From positions 186,001 to 250,000 of the forward strand of contig NZ_CP035490.1 in NCBI RefSeq assembly GCF_004135205.1: a stretch of 64,000 nt of DNA, read 5' to 3'. The position numbers and the translations under genes are program-made. Under the pieces are notes generated by a model. It did no database searches. It had not been told where the DNA came from and saw only the letters and a program-made list of their open reading frames with translations. Shown piece after piece: positions 53,903 to 62,594 of this stretch; within the stretch, counting starts at the first letter, position 1, and every line of letters begins with the position of its first letter. This DNA is from Hahella sp. KA22. GTDB lineage: Bacteria > Pseudomonadota > Gammaproteobacteria > Pseudomonadales > Oleiphilaceae.

Positions 53903-54865
53903 ATGACGCAGCCGAATCGATACGCGATCGCCATTCATGGAGGAGCGGGGACCCTGTCCAAAGGAATGCTCACAGAGGACCAGGAGAACGAAGTACACGC
54001 CGCCCTGCGGCAAGCGGTCATGGCGGGCAAACAGATATTAGCCCAGGGAGGAACCAGCCTGGACGCCGTCGAGGCGGCGGTGCGCGAGTTGGAGAACAGC
54101 GAGTGGTTCAACGCCGGCAAAGGCTCCGTCTACAACTACGATGGCGACCATGAACTGGACGCCTCCATCATGGACGGAGCCACCCTGAAAGCCGGCGCCG
54201 TGGCGGGCATCCGCAACAGCCCAAATCCTGTGACCGTGGCCCGCGCGGTCATGAATAAGTCCGAACATGTCCTGTTGGCGGGTGAAGGCGCTGACCGTTT
54301 CGCCAAGGCCATGGGATTGCCCCAGGTGGAAAACTCCTGGTTCGGCACCCCCATGCGCCATAGCCAGTGGCGTCAGGCCCAGGATAAAGCCAAGCCCAGC
54401 CTGGAGCCGGGCGCAGAGGACTATAAATTCGGCACCGTGGGCGCTGTCGCCTTTGATCAGGCCGGCAACCTGGCCGCCGCCACGTCCACTGGCGGCATGA
54501 CCAATAAAAAGTACGGCCGTGTGGGCGACTCTCCACTGATCGGCTGCGGCGCTTACGCCGACAATCGCAGTTGCGCCGTCTCCACCACCGGACATGGCGA
54601 ATATTTTATCCGCCATGTGGTGGCGCATGAGGTGTGCGCCCGTTATCGTTATCTGGGCGAATCGCTACAGCAGTGCGCGCACCAGGTATTGTTCGAGGAG
54701 TTACAGCCCAGAGGCGGCGAAGGCGGACTGATCGCCATCGACCATACCGGCGCAGTGGTGTTGAATTTTAATACGGAAGGCATGTATCGGGGCTGGAGCG
54801 AAGGCGATGGCGAGGTTTTCACCGGCATCTACGGTGACGACGCGGTGCGCCCCAGTAAGGCTTAA
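53903..54865 (+). CDS. iaaA: Isoaspartyl peptidase / L-asparaginase (Ntn hydrolase)
   Basis: 320 residues with AGGAAAC before the ATG. Family features: YAIAIHGGAGTLSK at the start, GTSLDAVEAAVRELENSEWF, FNAGKGSVYNYDGDHELDAS, then the autocleavage site FGTVGAVAFDQAGNLAAATS with the nucleophile T178, and GGMTNKKYGRVGDSPLIGCG plus TGHGEYFIRHVVAHEV. The precursor cuts itself before T178 to form alpha and beta chains and hydrolyses beta-aspartyl dipeptides from damaged proteins and asparagine. Cytoplasmic. Confidence 0.93.
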   Translation: MTQPNRYAIAIHGGAGTLSKGMLTEDQENEVHAALRQAVMAGKQILAQGGTSLDAVEAAVRELENSEWFNAGKGSVYNYDGDHELDASIMDGATLKAGAVAGIRNSPNPVTVARAVMNKSEHVLLAGEGADRFAKAMGLPQVENSWFGTPMRHSQWRQAQDKAKPSLEPGAEDYKFGTVGAVAFDQAGNLAAATSTGGMTNKKYGRVGDSPLIGCGAYADNRSCAVSTTGHGEYFIRHVVAHEVCARYRYLGESLQQCAHQVLFEELQPRGGEGGLIAIDHTGAVVLNFNTEGMYRGWSEGDGEVFTGIYGDDAVRPSKA

Positions 54866-55008
54866 CGGCCATAGCCGCTAAGATTTAGCATTATTTTTAG
54901 CCAAAACAGTGGGATAGACTATTCTTAAAGAAGGTTTTTGACAAAAGCCCTCTTCTCTTCCGTCAGGACGCGAGGGGGCTTTGCGCCGTTTGTCAGTACT
55001 TTCTGGGG

Positions 55009-56958
55009 ATGTCTATGCCTAAATTGCTGCGTTTTTTCACCACCCGGCTGTTGCGGCCGGTGCTTATCGTGTTGTGCGTTGCGGTGGCGCTGCAGATTGT
55101 CGCCAATATTCTGCTCGGACAATTTCAGTTAAACAATCTGGTCAAAGAGGTCGAGTCCGGCCTGCGTGACAGCCGCCAGAAGGTCAGCACTGAATTGAGC
55201 GCGGCTGAAAGCACCGTCGCCACACAATTACAGACCATGTCCGACAACGCCCAGCAGCAGCTACAGAGTAAGCTGGGCGCGCAGTTGGAGAATCAGCGCA
55301 AGGATATCGCCCAGAATCTGCGACAGACCCTGGATGAAGGGGTTAAAAACCTCACCGGCATCGTCGCCGCTATCGCCCCGCCCGCTATCTGGGACCGGGA
55401 CACGCCTGAATTGACGCGCCTGGCGCAGTTGGTGGATAACAGCGACTCTATCGTGTTCGCCGGCTTTTATGGCTTCTTCGGTCAGGAACCCGAGCAGTTG
55501 ACCCGCTATGTCGACCGCACCGATGAGAAAGTGCAGGAGTTGATCAAACAGGGCGAAGGCAAAGGCTCGCTGGCCAAAGTCATCGATGCGGCGGAGAAAG
55601 ATCCCGGCATCGTTGTCATTCGTACGGACATTGCGCCACAGGGAGCGGTGATCGGCCAGTTCGTGGTTGGCGTCAGCACTTCCCGCATCGACGGTCAGAT
55701 GGAGCGCCTGAAAGGCCAGTTCTCAGATCTTACCAACCAGAGCAAAGTGGCGGTGGCCAATGTCCTCGGCAGTGAATTGTCACGCGTGTCAGAGGCGCTG
55801 CGACTGTCTCTGAAAAACACCGAAACGCAAACGGACGAGTCCATTTCCTCTGCCGTTCTACAAATTCGCGAGGGAGCGGAGTCGTTAATTGGCAGTCTGA
55901 CCACGGCCTCTCTTGCAGCAGGAGTTATTTTGGTCGTGCTGATATCCCTGGTGCTGGGCGTACGGGTAGTGTTGAAGGTGGATGTGCTGAGCAAAGCCAT
56001 CTGGAACATCGCCGAAGGTGAAGCGGACCTGACGCAACGGGTGAGGATTCAGGGCAATGACGAAATCGCCGATGTGGGCAAAGGCCTCAACGTCTTTATC
56101 GAGCGGATACAGAAAATCGTGTTGAACGTCAATAAATCCGCGGAACTGGCTTCGTCGCAATCTGATGAATTAAAGCAGAACACCCAGCACGCCGATGAAG
56201 CCGTGGCGCATCAAAAGCAGGAAATTGAACAGATCTCTTCCGCCATCTCAGAAATGTCCAGCAGCATTCATCATGTGGCGGAGCATGTGCAGCTGGTGGC
56301 CAATGATGTCGACCACATCAAGTCGGAAACCAAGAAGTCCGGCTCTATCTCGCATAATCTGCGCAATATGTTGCATTCGCTGCAAACGGAGATGAGCAAT
56401 GCGGAAGAAGTCGTCAATCAACTCGACTCTCACAGCAAAGAAATCGGCTCCGTATTGCTGGTGATACGCACCATCGCCGAACAAACCAACCTGCTCGCGC
56501 TTAACGCCGCCATCGAGGCTGCGCGGGCGGGAGACAGCGGGCGCGGTTTCGCGGTGGTGGCGGATGAAGTGCGCACTCTCGCCAATAAAACCCAGCAGTC
56601 CACCACAGAGATTCAAAACCGCATAGACAGCCTGCAAACCGGCAGTCAAAGCGCCGTACGTTCCATCAGCGCCGCGTCAGAACGGGCCAAGCGCTCCAGC
56701 GAGGCGTTCACCGAGTCTGACAGCAGTCTGGAGAACATCAACCAGTTAGTGATTGGTCTGTACGATCGCACCACTGAGATCGCTTCCATGGCGGAGGAGC
56801 AAAGCGGCGTCGCGGAGGAGATCAACCGCAATATCGTCAATATCGCCGACGCGTCGGAGCGCACACAGCAGTCCGCCGCCGAATCCGCCCAAGCCGGAGC
56901 CAGCATTCAGCAGTCCGTGTCGGATTTGCGACGGCAGGTATCTGAATTTGTGGTGTAG
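55009..56958 (+). CDS. Methyl-accepting chemotaxis protein
   Basis: 649 residues from the ATG at 55009; the ATG at 55015 is an alternative with better spacing to GGGGA. Helix about 13-35, periplasmic sensor rich in coiled coil (residues 40-290), helix about 300-322, HAMP ([20 protein letters not shown]) and a full signalling domain with the hairpin tip [20 protein letters not shown] and [20 protein letters not shown]. No CheW-binding changes are seen. It links an outside stimulus to the chemotaxis kinase; the ligand is unknown. Confidence 0.92.
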   Translation: MSMPKLLRFFTTRLLRPVLIVLCVAVALQIVANILLGQFQLNNLVKEVESGLRDSRQKVSTELSAAESTVATQLQTMSDNAQQQLQSKLGAQLENQRKDIAQNLRQTLDEGVKNLTGIVAAIAPPAIWDRDTPELTRLAQLVDNSDSIVFAGFYGFFGQEPEQLTRYVDRTDEKVQELIKQGEGKGSLAKVIDAAEKDPGIVVIRTDIAPQGAVIGQFVVGVSTSRIDGQMERLKGQFSDLTNQSKVAVANVLGSELSRVSEALRLSLKNTETQTDESISSAVLQIREGAESLIGSLTTASLAAGVILVVLISLVLGVRVVLKVDVLSKAIWNIAEGEADLTQRVRIQGNDEIADVGKGLNVFIERIQKIVLNVNKSAELASSQSDELKQNTQHADEAVAHQKQEIEQISSAISEMSSSIHHVAEHVQLVANDVDHIKSETKKSGSISHNLRNMLHSLQTEMSNAEEVVNQLDSHSKEIGSVLLVIRTIAEQTNLLALNAAIEAARAGDSGRGFAVVADEVRTLANKTQQSTTEIQNRIDSLQTGSQSAVRSISAASERAKRSSEAFTESDSSLENINQLVIGLYDRTTEIASMAEEQSGVAEEINRNIVNIADASERTQQSAAESAQAGASIQQSVSDLRRQVSEFVV

Positions 56959-56979
56959 CGCCCGACGTTTTCTAAGGGA

Positions 56980-57435
56980 CTAATAGGGCCGATACGTGCT
57001 CATGCACTGGGCGATGTGATTGGACGCGTCATTGAGACACTCGAAGAACTGACGTTGTTTGCCTTGCGCCTGCGAACACTCGCGCTGGGTTAGCTTGCCT
57101 TCAATGCGCTTCAACTCAGGCATGCCCTCATCGTATTGCGCCTGCGTCATGTGGCCGGAGTTCAGGTTTTTCCTGGCGACATCTCGCATGCTCGACAGCC
57201 AGTCCTTGCCATTGCTGATGGATTTAGAGCAGAAATCCGATCCCAGCGCTTCCCCTGACGCCGAACCTTCATCGTCCGTAGCGACGGGCGCCGCATCCTT
57301 TTTGATTTGCTCCTGCTTCTGCCCCGGGCAGGGACGATCCGAAAACGTCATATTGCCCGACGCATCCGTACACTTGTAAATACCCGCTTCAGCCATCCCT
57401 GGCAATAACAAGAAAACCACCGCCAACTTCCGCAT
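56980..57435 (-). CDS. DUF4124-domain exported protein
   Basis: 151 residues from the ATG at 57435 after GGAG. Signal peptide to about 17, then a DUF4124 start: IYKCTDASGNMTFSDRPCPG, a small cysteine-containing envelope motif. The C-terminal part is helical with several more cysteines (LTQRECSQAQGKQRQFFECL, IAQCMSTY), so disulfides are likely. Role unknown. It lies 21 bp from the end of the convergent MCP gene. Confidence 0.8.
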   Translation of the reverse strand: MRKLAVVFLLLPGMAEAGIYKCTDASGNMTFSDRPCPGQKQEQIKKDAAPVATDDEGSASGEALGSDFCSKSISNGKDWLSSMRDVARKNLNSGHMTQAQYDEGMPELKRIEGKLTQRECSQAQGKQRQFFECLNDASNHIAQCMSTYRPY

Positions 57436-57554
57436 TTCCAACTCCAAATACTCAGCCCACGCCACTCCTAACGAGCAGCCTTACAAAATAACCAGAATAG
57501 ACCATCAATCCCAGGATACAAATAAAGGCGGAAATTCACGCCAGCCGGCGGCTA

Positions 57555-58370
57555 CTAATCGCCTTTCCACTCGCCAATTGAGGCGCGCCGCTCATCATCG
57601 TCCGCTAATGCATGGCTGGCGACCAGTCTGCAGGGTTCGCATTGGTAGGGGAATAACCAGAGGTCGCTGCCCCCCTCAATAGAATGACCTGTCCGCCAAT
57701 CTCCACCGCACCCTGGACACCGACGTTTTTCCTCATTTTTGCGCCGGCCCCAATACCGAAAGAGAAAGTAGTATGTAGGTACGCCAGTGGCGGCTTCAAT
57801 GATCCGACACACCTCTTTCCCAGCTATGGTCAGCGCGCTTTTGGCGTCAGCAAGTTCCTTATAGGTTTCTGACTCAAGCACGGCGGACCTCATCCACATT
57901 GAATCGCACTGACGGCAATCCCGTTGCCAGAAATAAGCCTGCTCACGCTCATCTGCGTCACAAGGAACGGTATACAGGGTGATATTTTCTCCATTGTCGC
58001 CCCGATATAACGGCGACTCGCCGTCATTTTCGAGCGTATGCAGGTACAGGAATGGGGCGCCTTTCCATGAGGCTTCTGTCTTTGCCGCGTTATCCTCCAA
58101 CGTTTCCCAAACCGGTTCACCGCCGAAATACCCTTTAAGCTCTTCCAATGACCTCAAGCCATAACGGTTATAGAACCTCAGCTCCGTGGCGCTGGGTCCA
58201 AGCGTATTAACATATGCGCAAACAAGCCCCTGCTGAACTGCGCAGACATAATCATCTACATTTACTTGCCCATTATGCGCAAGCGTAGAGAGAAAGCTGA
58301 ACGCCAACTCCAGCGCCTCATCTTTATCATCATTAACCAGCGAACCAAAGGTTACTTTATGTAGAATCAA
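57555..58370 (-). CDS. Zn-ribbon protein of DUF2310 family
   Basis: 271 residues from a TTG start at 58370. The N-terminal half is an alpha/beta domain (DEALELAFSFLSTLAHNGQV). The C-terminal part has two cysteine clusters, RDCRQCDSMW and the zinc-ribbon pairs CPGCGGDWR and YQCEPCRLV. The pattern matches DUF2310, described as possibly nucleic-acid binding. No partner is evident; it is 22 bp upstream of no gene and precedes a small membrane protein in the same direction. Confidence 0.78.
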   Translation of the reverse strand: MILHKVTFGSLVNDDKDEALELAFSFLSTLAHNGQVNVDDYVCAVQQGLVCAYVNTLGPSATELRFYNRYGLRSLEELKGYFGGEPVWETLEDNAAKTEASWKGAPFLYLHTLENDGESPLYRGDNGENITLYTVPCDADEREQAYFWQRDCRQCDSMWMRSAVLESETYKELADAKSALTIAGKEVCRIIEAATGVPTYYFLFRYWGRRKNEEKRRCPGCGGDWRTGHSIEGGSDLWLFPYQCEPCRLVASHALADDDERRASIGEWKGD

Positions 58371-58392
58371 TGCTTATCCCCAATCCCTGAAC

Positions 58393-58614
58393 TCAGACCA
58401 AGCTGTATATAAAATACGCCCCAAATCCCACGACAACCCAGAACAATATCCCAAACACGATCGCAAATAATCCGTCCAGGTCGGCATGTTTACCGGCGAA
58501 CAGTCGATGAATCAGATACCCGGGGCCTTTGATCAGAAATTCCATCACGAAAAAGAACACGCCTTGCGCTATGAAGCCCAGCAGCTTAAGGAAAAGGACT
58601 AACAGATCTTCCAT
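58393..58614 (-). CDS. Small two-helix membrane protein
   Basis: 73 residues, strongly hydrophobic: helices at about 3-26 and 50-72, joined by a short basic loop (LIHRLFAGKHADLDG). No motif recognised. It lies 22 bp before the DUF2310 gene and 33 bp behind the oxygenase gene and may share a message with both. Confidence 0.6.
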   Translation of the reverse strand: MEDLLVLFLKLLGFIAQGVFFFVMEFLIKGPGYLIHRLFAGKHADLDGLFAIVFGILFWVVVGFGAYFIYSLV

Positions 58615-58647
58615 CTGAATACCGCATAAATTTAGAGAGTAAGAAGG

Positions 58648-59196
58648 CTACGCCATTTCCCGGTACATCACATCCGTGCGCAGCACATATTTAACGCCGC
58701 TTTCAACGGTGGAGCCTTGATGCATCGTGGCATGGGGAAATACTACCACGGAGCCTTTTTCGGGTTTGATTTTGTCCCAGCGGAAAGCGATTTCTCCGCC
58801 TTCGTAGTCTTCATTCAGAAAGATCAGGAATGACAGCAGACTCGCTTCTTTTTCGTTGCGGGCGTAGGAGCCGTCGCGATGCCATTTAAAGTACTGGCCA
58901 GGTTCATAGCGATAGAAGCGCAGGCGCTCGTTCAAGCCGATCAGTTCCCAGCCGTCAACTTCCTGCGGCAGCATGGCTTTGATTCGATTGAAGATATTAT
59001 TCGCCATGACAGCGTCGTCAAAAATCACGCGATCATTATTGCGAATATCTTTGTACATCTGCGATCCGCGCGCGGTTTGAATTTCCGCTTCGTCGTATCC
59101 CATCGCTTCACTGTCAGAAATATAAGCGTCGCATTCCTGGCTTGTTAGAAACCCTTGGATGGCGAAAACGCCTGCGCCGTATTCGATTTTTTTCAT
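58648..59196 (-). CDS. 2OG-Fe(II) oxygenase, prolyl-4-hydroxylase type
   Basis: 182 residues. The iron triad is visible: HRDG with H106 and D108 (YFKWHRDGSYAR), and H159 in ATMHQGSTVESG, with R173 in KYVLRTDVMYRE as the 2-oxoglutarate salt bridge. FLIFLNEDYEGGEIAFR and GSVVVFPH complete the double-stranded beta helix. It hydroxylates a protein or small molecule using oxygen and 2-oxoglutarate. Target unknown. The adjacent genes do not reveal it. Confidence 0.9.
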   Translation of the reverse strand: MKKIEYGAGVFAIQGFLTSQECDAYISDSEAMGYDEAEIQTARGSQMYKDIRNNDRVIFDDAVMANNIFNRIKAMLPQEVDGWELIGLNERLRFYRYEPGQYFKWHRDGSYARNEKEASLLSFLIFLNEDYEGGEIAFRWDKIKPEKGSVVVFPHATMHQGSTVESGVKYVLRTDVMYREMA

Positions 59197-59338
59197 GTCG
59201 CCAACTCACTCCTATGACTACGCGGCGAATGCCCAAATGGGCGGTAGGAGTCTGTATTATCCTTTGGCGGACAGGGAAAGCCATACGCATAAGCCGCCCA
59301 CGAGGGGCGGCGATAGGATGAGAAATAAGAAGGGGAAA

Positions 59339-59992
59339 TCAGTCTGCTGATGCTTCCACTTTCGCCTGCAATTGCGCCGCTATCTCTGCGTCTTTGGCCA
59401 GCACTTCACTGAAACTGCGGCGACTGGTGACGCGTTTGATATAAGCGTCGATCACCTCCGTGCGCGCAACCAATCCAAACTGGGTACACCAATGGAAAGC
59501 CATTCCCCACAATACATCCGCCGCCGAGAACTTTTCGCCCAGAATATAGGGGCCACTGGCGATACGCTCGACGACAGCGTTCAACATGACGTCATAATCC
59601 GCATAGGGACTGGTGTCCCGAGGCGCGGGCTCTCTTTGCAGCGCTTTGTCCACCACCGCCGGCTCAAAACAACTGGCGTAATACACCATCCAGCGCAAAT
59701 AAGGCCCGCGCAGCGGATCAGTCAACGCCGGGGCCAGACCCGCCTGAGGAAACAAGTCCGCCAGATAAAGAAAAATCGCCACCTGTTCCGTGATCAGCGC
59801 ATCGCCATGCTGCAGTGCAGGCACTTTGCCCAAGGGATTCACCCGCAAATAGTCTTCTCGGCGGTTATCGCCATTGCGGATGTTGATCAGTTTCACCTCA
59901 TAATCCGCCTCCAGCTCCTCCAACAATACCATGGAGCCGGTGGAGCGGGTTTGGGGACAGTGAAACAACGTGATTTTCAAATCAGAAGCCAT
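59339..59992 (-). CDS. Glutathione S-transferase family protein
   Basis: 217 residues. Thioredoxin-like domain with ITLFHCPQTRSTGSMVLLEE, VNPLGKVPALQHGDALITEQ and the SAI-like loop VAIFLYLADLFP; the helical domain contains PYILGEKFSAADVLWGMAF. The catalytic residue is probably a serine or tyrosine in the first loop. Cytoplasmic thiol chemistry; substrate unknown. It is divergent from a WYL regulator, with a candidate operator between them. Confidence 0.9.
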   Translation of the reverse strand: MASDLKITLFHCPQTRSTGSMVLLEELEADYEVKLINIRNGDNRREDYLRVNPLGKVPALQHGDALITEQVAIFLYLADLFPQAGLAPALTDPLRGPYLRWMVYYASCFEPAVVDKALQREPAPRDTSPYADYDVMLNAVVERIASGPYILGEKFSAADVLWGMAFHWCTQFGLVARTEVIDAYIKRVTSRRSFSEVLAKDAEIAAQLQAKVEASAD

Positions 59993-60045
59993 GACGCATA
60001 TCCTTTTGGTTGGAAAATAAACTCAGTGGCATAATACGACCTCAT

Positions 60046-60066
60046 ACCTGTCAACTTTTGTCAGGT
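60046..60066. promoter_or_regulatory. Candidate operator between the GST and the WYL regulator
   Basis: A 21-bp near palindrome, ACCTGTCAAC-T-TTTGTCAGGT, with 8 of 10 arm positions complementary, 31-51 bases upstream of the regulator's ATG and 54-74 bases upstream of the GST start. It lies where both promoters would be controlled. Binding by the WYL protein is inference. Confidence 0.45.
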
Positions 60067-60096
60067 TTAAAATAAAAAGTTCGCAGCAGGTTATTT

Positions 60097-61074
60097 ATGC
60101 GCGCCAGCCGTCTCCTGAACATCCTTATGACCCTTCAAGCCCGCGGACAGACCACGGCGCCGGTGCTGGCGAAGGAGTGCGGCGTGTCCCTGCGCACGGT
60201 CTACCGCGACATAGAGACCTTGAGCGCACTGGGCATTCCCGTTTATAGCGAACGGGGCGCCGAAGGCGGATACCGTCTTTTGGACGGCTACCGCACCCGG
60301 CTCAACGGACTGTCGTCGCAAGAGGCGGAAGCCCTGTTCCTGACCGGATTATCCGGCCCCGCCACCGATATGGGCCTGGGCGCCGCCGTTTCCGCCGCAC
60401 AGACGAAACTGCTGGCTGCCCTGCCCCAGGAAATGCGTTCCGGCGCGGAGCGCATGCAATCCCGGTTTCATCTTGACGCCCCCGCCTGGTTCGCGGAGTC
60501 AGAACACCCGGATCACCTCCGGGACATCACCCAGGCAGTCTGGGAACATCGAGCGATCGAAATGCGCTACCAGAGCTGGAAAGGAGAAAAGCAACGTCAC
60601 GCGGAGCCCCTTGGGGTCGTCCTGAAAAGCGGTTCCTGGTATCTGGTGGCGCAAGTCGATGGCGATCTCCGCACCTATCGCATTTCTCGCATACTGGATC
60701 TGGCCATTTCGGAGACCCGTTTTGAACGCCCAGCTGAATTCGATCTGGCCGATTATTGGCGCGCCAATACTCTCCGACTGGAAGAGGAGCTGCACACCTA
60801 CGTCGCTGAAGTGCGCCTGTCCGAAAAAGGCGTCTGGATGATGGACGCGCTCAACTCACCCTATGTACGCGCCGCCACCACGTTAGACCCGACTCCAGAC
60901 GCTCAAGGCTGGCGCAAAGCCACGCTGCCCGTCGGCGCTCTGCGTCAGGCTTGTGTGGAACTCTTGCGGTTCGGCGCTGAGCTGGAAGTGCTGGGGCCAC
61001 CGGAGTTACGGGAAAAGATGGCGAGTATCGCGGAAGAGATGGCGCAGTTGTATGCGGCGAAGAAGCGCCAATAG
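60097..61074 (+). CDS. YafY-type transcriptional regulator (HTH plus WYL domain)
   Basis: 325 residues. N-terminal winged helix HTH_11 (RLLNILMTLQARGQTTAPVL, SLRTVYRDIETLSALGIPV, then the wing EGGYRLLDGY). The middle and C-terminal region hold a WYL domain, with GSWYLVAQVDGDLRTYRISR. WYL proteins sense nucleotides or nucleic-acid products and repress or activate nearby genes. The divergent GST gene is the likely target. Full length for the family. Confidence 0.92.
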   Translation: MRASRLLNILMTLQARGQTTAPVLAKECGVSLRTVYRDIETLSALGIPVYSERGAEGGYRLLDGYRTRLNGLSSQEAEALFLTGLSGPATDMGLGAAVSAAQTKLLAALPQEMRSGAERMQSRFHLDAPAWFAESEHPDHLRDITQAVWEHRAIEMRYQSWKGEKQRHAEPLGVVLKSGSWYLVAQVDGDLRTYRISRILDLAISETRFERPAEFDLADYWRANTLRLEEELHTYVAEVRLSEKGVWMMDALNSPYVRAATTLDPTPDAQGWRKATLPVGALRQACVELLRFGAELEVLGPPELREKMASIAEEMAQLYAAKKRQ

Positions 61075-61093
61075 GTCTCGCACCTGCTTAGCG

Positions 61094-61546
61094 TTATCCA
61101 AGGTCACGGGCGCGTTGGTGAATATCAGCCAGCGTCCCGTAAATAGCCGCATTGTCGCTAACGACTAAGATAGTCTGCTGCAGCGGAATGGGAAGCTGCG
61201 CCACACCGTTAAGGAACTGGCGAATCTTGATCGGATCGCTCGCCAGAGCTTCCTCTCTGCAATACACCACAATAATCTGCGGACCGTAATTACTGGCCAC
61301 TCGACCACGTAAAAAACCGCCGTAATCCGGCTCATCCAACAAAATATGTTTGAAGCCCTTCGGCGTGTTGTTCTTGTGTGAGTCTTTGGCGTCGAATAAA
61401 TCCCCATCCGGATAAATCCAGAATACATAATCCGGCGCCAGATGAGTGAAGGCCTTAATCGCCTTCCGTCGTCCACGATAATGTTGCGCGAGAAAAGGAA
61501 AGTCCTCACAGGCCTTTTCTCTGGGAATAGAGCCTATTGTGATCAT
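61094..61546 (-). CDS. Hypothetical cytoplasmic protein
   Basis: 150 residues, no signal peptide. Hydrophobic strands alternate with charged turns (DYVFWIYPDGDLFDAKDSHK, GPQIIVVYCREEALASDP, QTILVVSDNAAIYGTLADIH), suggesting an alpha/beta fold. No motif recognised and no clear ribosome site, so the start is uncertain. Its end faces the convergent WYL gene, 20 bp away. Confidence 0.55.
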   Translation of the reverse strand: MITIGSIPREKACEDFPFLAQHYRGRRKAIKAFTHLAPDYVFWIYPDGDLFDAKDSHKNNTPKGFKHILLDEPDYGGFLRGRVASNYGPQIIVVYCREEALASDPIKIRQFLNGVAQLPIPLQQTILVVSDNAAIYGTLADIHQRARDLG

Positions 61547-61628
61547 GAAGGGAAAGAAGAGATATTACCGATAGCCCTTCCAAAGGCCTATCGCCTAACT
61601 AATTGCGGAATGAAGAAACCAGACAAAA

Positions 61629-61664
61629 CGCCTCGCTACACATTAAGAAGAACCTAGCGAGGCG
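61629..61664 (-). terminator. Terminator downstream of hairpin cassette copy B
   Basis: CGCCTCGCTA (61629-61638) and TAGCGAGGCG (61655-61664) form a perfect 10-bp stem with a 16-base loop; on the minus strand it is followed by TTTTGTC. It ends the message that runs leftward from the CusF-like gene through the repeat cassette. Confidence 0.7.
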
Positions 61665-61679
61665 CTAATGTTCCGTATT

Positions 61680-61829
61680 ATTAATCCGGCAGACAAATAG
61701 CTTCCTTCTATTTGTCTGCAACGACAGGGCCTGCACAGGTCAGGCCCTGTCTCCCGCGGCTTAACGCCGCGCAGGCGCGTCCATGCGCCTGGTGATTAAC
61801 ATGCCAATATCATTGCCATGTTAATAATT
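61680..61829 (-). repeat. Five-hairpin 150-bp repeat cassette, copy B
   Basis: Inverted copy of 52424-52573 with four base differences by eye over 150 bp. The same five stems are kept; the differences fall in loops, spacers or flanks. Relative to the leftward gene upstream it begins 5 bases after the start of the stop codon (61828-61830), giving the same gene-then-cassette orientation as copy A. An intrinsic terminator follows 16 bases later. Confidence 0.85.
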
Positions 61830-62154
61830 ATGTACCTTTACCACTGCCATCGTTCATTTCAACAACTTCGTAGTCACCGTCTTCTCTGATATTTAATTTA
61901 AAGAAGACTTTTTTTCCTTCAAAAATGCCATCCAGAGGTACGTTGCTGGTAACGTGGAAGGAAGACGTTTGAGTGCGCAAACCAATCTCAGGCATAGAGT
62001 TATGCGAAATAGACACCCTGCTATCCACAGCGTTGACGCTTTTCACATAGCCGCTACCTTCAGCGAAATGCGCCTTATCTGCTGAGAACACTGCTCCAGA
62101 TAATGCAAAAAACATAGCACCTATGGCAGTTTTAACAGTTCGCGTTGTTGACAT
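61828..62154 (-). CDS. CusF-like periplasmic OB-fold protein with altered copper site
   Basis: 108 residues from the ATG at 62154 after GGAGGG. Signal peptide to about 24. The domain follows the CusF pattern: GSGYVKSVNAVDSRVSISHN, then EIGLRTQTSSFHVTS, then GKKVFFKLNIREDGDYEVVE. In CusF the corresponding segment reads close to H...GWPAMTM, supplying Trp and Met ligands; here the histidine is kept but W and both M are gone. So the fold is kept but copper(I) binding is doubtful. No cus efflux genes are near. Confidence 0.7.
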   Translation of the reverse strand: MSTTRTVKTAIGAMFFALSGAVFSADKAHFAEGSGYVKSVNAVDSRVSISHNSMPEIGLRTQTSSFHVTSNVPLDGIFEGKKVFFKLNIREDGDYEVVEMNDGSGKGT

Positions 62155-62594
62155 CTTTAATACCCTCCGGGAAGTGTATTCCGGCTTTCCCATATCATGT
62201 AGCTGTGAATATATACCTTCTCAACATCCAACTCTAGTTGAATTCCTGGAAGAAATCGCGACCTGATGCGCATATGCAACAAACTCTACAAAAGTCCCAC
62301 AGTCGGTTGCAATCGGGCATAAGTCCGAGCCGACAGAGAAGCCTCCAATCAGATAGCTCTTTCATAATTCCTTTATCAATCTCCCCTGCCCCACAATATA
62401 TCCCAAACCCCGTCAGATATAGGCTTTATTAGGGATACTCCCCTCCCTCTTCCACATGCACAATTTCCTGACGGTTTTAACCAGTTTTTCATATTGCTGT
62501 GAATAATTAAGGCCGCGTTCACACCCCGTTTACTGAACAGGATGAAATGGGGACGCCTCATTGAACAATAATTAAAAAAGGACTCTTTAAAATC
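62155..62594. other. Intergenic region without an accepted gene
   Basis: 440 bp between the divergent CusF-like and phosphatase genes. Short frames on both strands have no ribosome site or recognisable product. AT-rich stretches near 62200-62225 and 62560-62590 may hold promoters. No repeat seen. Confidence 0.4.
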
